Source: Myrica gale (lineage: Eukaryota; Streptophyta; Magnoliopsida; Fagales; Myricaceae). From it: a DNA stretch of 64,000 bases. The stretch lies in the NCBI GenBank assembly GCA_963930655.1, contig OZ005609.1, positions 12,630,501-12,694,500 of the forward strand. The letters run 5' to 3'. Numbering within the stretch: position 1 is the first letter of the stretch; each line of letters starts with the position of its first letter. Below, piece after piece: positions 60,701 through 64,000 of this stretch. The notes under the pieces are model-generated. The model saw only the letters and a list, made by a program, of their open reading frames with translations. It made no database searches and was not told where the DNA came from. The translations under genes and the position numbers were made by a program.

Positions 60701-62875
60701 CCATAAAAGAATCGATGGAATAAATAGATGACAATTTCAAATTTTTAAAATGGGGAAACTCGGGTATTAAATTTTCGACATTAAAATTAGGGTCTAGAAG
60801 TAACATAGTAAAAAGGAACAAGAGGCTGTTATCATTTTCTTTTAATAATGGATTTGTTTGGAATACACCTAATTTTTTTCCTTTCAAGCTGAAAGCATCT
60901 TCCACGTAAATCAGTCTTTTTGGATCAGATTGATTGTTGTTGCGAGTGTGTTTGTTTGTTATATTTTCTTAACTAACTTACAACTAGGTAGTGGCCCTAC
61001 AAGGTCGTGTCGAAGTTGATTTTGGTGTCTGACAGAGTAGATGACGGTGATCGCTTTCACAAGTGAGTGTATAGGGTGCCTGGATAGTTTGACAAATCAA
61101 TCCAGCATGGAATCCTTTCATAATTGAAATGGAAATCTGACGGATGACACAGAAAGCCGCACAAATTATCTGAAAAAAATGGTCCAGAGCAAAACAGGGG
61201 ACTGGCGAACTCCCATGAATTCTTATCCCATCTTCTATATGGTAGTCTTAAAGGACAGGCTCTCAGCAGCTCCCATAATAGAGGAAAGTGCTCTTATTGT
61301 TTGCTAAGGGAGCAAAGGACAGCATCAGGGTCTTGGGGTAGCACATGATACTTGATAGTTTTGAAAGCCTCCAATCATGGTATGCATAACTGATATGACG
61401 ATAGGCTCACACTTAAGAGACAAACTGTGTGTATATATATGTAAATGTGAGAATGTCAGCGGTTAAGAGTCACAACAGATAGTAGTCATAAGTGAGTGAT
61501 ATAACACAATTGAACATCAACACATAGGCTAAGGTGGTATCTACACCTGCTATACGAAGGGTTTATTTGGAGGCTTCTCCTAATCCCTCATAGACTTCCA
61601 CAACAAACTTTGATGTATTACATTGTCGTTTTTAGGTCTCTGAACTCATTTTAGTATAAGAAACTTGGGAATCAGAAAATATGAGATGTACATTGGGTGA
61701 TCTGATTTTTGACAAGAAATGAGATTGTCATAACAGTGTTACTTCATCAAGTGACAAAGGACCATCTCTTACTTAATGTCCCAAGCACAAAATTATAGCT
61801 TATTACTTTTCATGCCAACTAAGTGGCAATGGCCTCCAGAATCCACCATAGGGTGGGTTAACAGTTCAAATATGGTGCAATGGTATGTAAGATGATCCAC
61901 TTATGAAACTGCTAGTTTAAATTTAAAAGGATCACTGTATGAAATAACTTACACCTTCAGCTAAACTTATCAAAGAGGAGAAGAAAGAAAGAAGATGATG
62001 CTATACAAAACAAATGGCAAGATCAAATAACGGGTGTTATGGGAAGATAAGCAAGCAAGATACTTAAGCATGAAAAACCAGCAATGTAGCAAAGCATGAG
62101 AAATTTGCAGGGTATCACGAGCAAAAAACTGTACCCCAAAGACGGGAAATATGAGTGGTTCTCCCTCATTTGCAACGCCTATATGTCCTGGCTGCACATC
62201 TTGTTCAGAAACCAACGGCTTGAAGCCGGTGAGGGGTTCAGCATGGATGTCTTCACTATTCAAGTTGGGTTCAATCTTTGCCACTTTACGAAGCTGGGCA
62301 AGTATTTCTTCCTTGTATTGCCCACAAGCAGCATTACGATTCTGAGAAAACAATAGTCTGAACCAAGTCAATAGCTATTTGACATCTCAGAGAAATCCAG
62401 ATCCAGGAAAAAGAGTTCTAGACTTGTTAAGGCTTTACTCTCAACGAAAATTTGATAAATATCAATGAAAGAACCTAACAATCATCAGATAGATCTTTTA
62501 TACGTGACATTGTTAAGCATATTACAGAGATTAAGAATCATAATTTTCAATCTTAAAACTTTGGAACTCACGAGGACCCCATAAGTGAAAGACGTAAACT
62601 TGGTCTAATAGAGGAAACTGCAAAAGAAGAAGAAGAAAAAAAATTATATATATATATATATACACACATACCGATCTTTGTTTCCCCTGCTTCTCTATTC
62701 CTCACCAGGCAAACAACTAGTAAGAACCAGAACGACCAATTAGTGATTCGACTCAGGCAGATAAGAAATCCCGATAGCTTGATAGTAACGACTTAATTGG
62801 TGAAGACTAATACAGCACCTAGACATGGTAGTTCACTTCTGTGGGTTCACTCCCTTTTCCTCCGTTTTCTCTAAG

Positions 62876-62933
<58 letters not shown>

Positions 62934-63631
62934 TCTGGGAGTTTTCTCTGAGCATTCAGCAACCAAACAAACATAGCTTAAAAACTCTACAAATTACAAT
63001 AAAAAATTGCATCCTCTCTCCAGCCCTGCTCTGCCCCGGCCTGATGTTTTGAGACTTACCCAGAAAAAAAAAACAAACAATTAGGATAACAGAAGAAACT
63101 GAAGAACCAATTACGAAATTCACCTTAGGAAGAGGAGGTACTCCCATAGCATGAAAATCATGTTCCGAATTCGTCGAACCAATTAAATCGTCAAGACTCA
63201 AAAAATGAGGAGCATCCCAAACCAAAAAATCCGAAAACCCATCAAAACCATCACTATCACCACCACCACCACCACCACTATCATCGCTCATAAACAGAGA
63301 TTTATAACTAACATCCTCAAACCCAACAATAGTCATCAATTCGCTCATGGAGGAACATCCAGTGAACCCGTCGAGCCGGTGAAAGCGACAGGTTGTGGCG
63401 TTCCCAGTCGCAGTTCTGGCAAAGAACAGAGCTCTCAGTGGAGCAGAAAATCGAAGCTGGGGAGGAGTCACAGACGTCACATAGCAGTGAGCGAGTGTGC
63501 TTGGAGAATAGCTGGTTGGTCGAATGGACCTCCCTGTCGCAGAGGAAGCAAAGCTTTGCTGAGTCGGCTCGACAATAGAGAATAGCTGTGGCGTCTGAAC
63601 AATAGTCGCAGAGACGCTTTTGGGGTCTCAT
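57729..63631 (-). CDS. COL13: CONSTANS-LIKE 13-type B-box/CCT regulator, exon 1 frameshifted
   Basis: B-box/CCT proteins are nuclear transcription regulators of light and flowering responses. Exons (minus): 63631-63124, 62341-62135, 59694-59408 and 57819-57729. Exon 1 carries two B-boxes ([20 protein letters not shown], then [20 protein letters not shown]) with the zinc-binding Cys/His/Asp present. Exon 2 reads [20 protein letters not shown]; exon 3 ends [16 protein letters not shown]; exon 4 is the CCT end ([20 protein letters not shown] then RGRFAKM). Exons 2-4 join in phase. Exon 1 is 508 bp, not the right phase: near 63372-63380, after NLSLSP, the frame shifts. The B-box frame stops at 63317 (104 aa), while [20 protein letters not shown] continues in another frame to the donor. 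A deletion of a VH.RR-like segment with CCGG at its edges would explain it. Intron 3 holds a retroposed LINE piece; intron 1 a long (ATT)n. Confidence 0.9.
58236..59099 (-). mobile_element. Retroposed LINE ORF1 fragment in intron 3 of the COL13-type gene
   Basis: A perfect 17-bp duplication, cgattcaggacacattt, lies at 58219-58235 and 59100-59116. Minus-strand content: a C-rich leader and proline-rich N-terminus, then a DUF4283 domain ([49 protein letters not shown]) ending CDFPQNGL, a stop and a short A-run next to the duplication. So the 5' end of a LINE transcript was inserted and everything after DUF4283 is missing. It has one frameshift near 58550. Confidence 0.85.
62643..62664. repeat. 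(TA)n microsatellite
   Basis: About 10 TA units followed by CACACA, in intron 1 of the COL13-type gene. Confidence 0.85.
62877..62932. repeat. (ATT)n microsatellite
   Basis: About 18 uninterrupted trinucleotide units in intron 1 of the COL13-type gene. Confidence 0.95.
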
Positions 63632-64000
63632 GCTTCGGTCTTGTGGATGACTTGAGGAATCAGCCACTCCTTGCTCCGGTACAATGAATTGTGGGTTTTG
63701 CAGCCCTTTTATCTCTTTCTTCGACACCTCAACTCAAGAACAAGGAGAAGAAGAAGAAAATCTATCATTTATAGCTCTTCTTTTAAGTAATGGTCTAATT
63801 CCGTGTATGGCTTGCTTTAAGGGTAGGCATTTGTTACGGTTTAAATCGGAACATACCGTTCCGGTACCGGTTCGGTCATTTTCGATATGGGTTTATGTCA
63901 TTTTTTGGTACCGATTTCCAATCTCATATTTGTCAATTTACGTTTTTAATAATTTTTTTAAAAAAGCCCAGTTTGAGCCATGATCTTTTAAAAATAATAA
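63632..64000. other. Upstream region of the COL13-type gene, possible hAT end
   Basis: The leader and promoter of the COL13-type gene should lie here. From about 63823 the text TAGGCATTTG and repeated CCGGTACCGGTTCGG-like motifs resemble the left end of a hAT-type element that runs out of the window. Not confirmed, as the other end is not visible. Confidence 0.35.

Noticed and set aside
63205..63585. 126-codon plus-strand ORF over the B-box exon
   Set aside because: It is antisense to the two B-boxes, whose Cys/His pattern is unmistakable on the minus strand.

Overview
The window is plant nuclear DNA, most likely from a eudicot, possibly a woody one. The evidence is spliced genes of plant-only families (SWEET, CASP-like, CONSTANS-like) among LTR retrotransposons of the SIRE, Tork and Ty3 types, L1-type LINEs, CACTA, hAT, Mutator-like and PIF/Harbinger elements. 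It is a transposon-rich stretch with four clear host genes and several decayed gene fragments.

Host genes. (1) 1494-4905, minus: an FYV7-type rRNA-processing protein with a 2.2-kb first intron that holds a MITE, a histone H3 pseudogene fragment and a tandem duplication. (2) 28013-29342, minus: a complete six-exon SWEET sugar transporter of 273 aa with a TATA box. (3) 44335-45384, plus: a two-exon CASP-like membrane protein of 185 aa. (4) 57729-63631, minus: a four-exon CONSTANS-LIKE 13-type B-box/CCT regulator whose exon 1 carries a frameshift that separates the two B-boxes from the CCT domain. A 50-codon membrane-peptide ORF (580-732) and an orphan terminal exon (41959-42177) may also be genic.

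Repeat layout. At 5.1-7.6 kb are a 728-bp retroposon and a 5'-truncated LINE, both with target duplications. At 8.6-15.5 kb are two SIRE-type LTRs head to head, followed by a SIRE gag-pol without reverse transcriptase or 3' LTR; its gag is split by a solo LTR with a 5-bp target duplication. At 15.7-25.3 kb is a minus-strand copia element (LTR, PBS, gag) whose gag is split by a 6.4-kb insertion. That insertion, bracketed by a 9-bp duplication, is a thioredoxin-h cDNA fragment joined to a near-full-length LINE. The copia LTR is split by a 1.6-kb PIF/Harbinger foldback element. At 26-27 kb are an ISWI helicase fragment and a CACTA 3' end. At 31.7-34.8 kb is a copia element with its two LTRs in opposite orientation and its reverse transcriptase deleted. 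At 35.5-41.7 kb is a CACTA element carrying host exons, including a hydroxyproline O-arabinosyltransferase-like piece, and split by a 2.6-kb solo LTR. At 45.8-56.6 kb are decayed aspartic protease, FAR1 and alkenal reductase fragments, two hAT elements with perfect 8-bp duplications, a Mutator-like element with a 9-bp duplication, and a LINE in the form of a 5' inversion.

The most interesting items are the thioredoxin-LINE chimera, the B-box-only reading frame left in the CONSTANS-like gene, the inverted-LTR copia element and the gene-carrying CACTA. I see no CRISPR array, rRNA gene, tRNA gene or organelle DNA.
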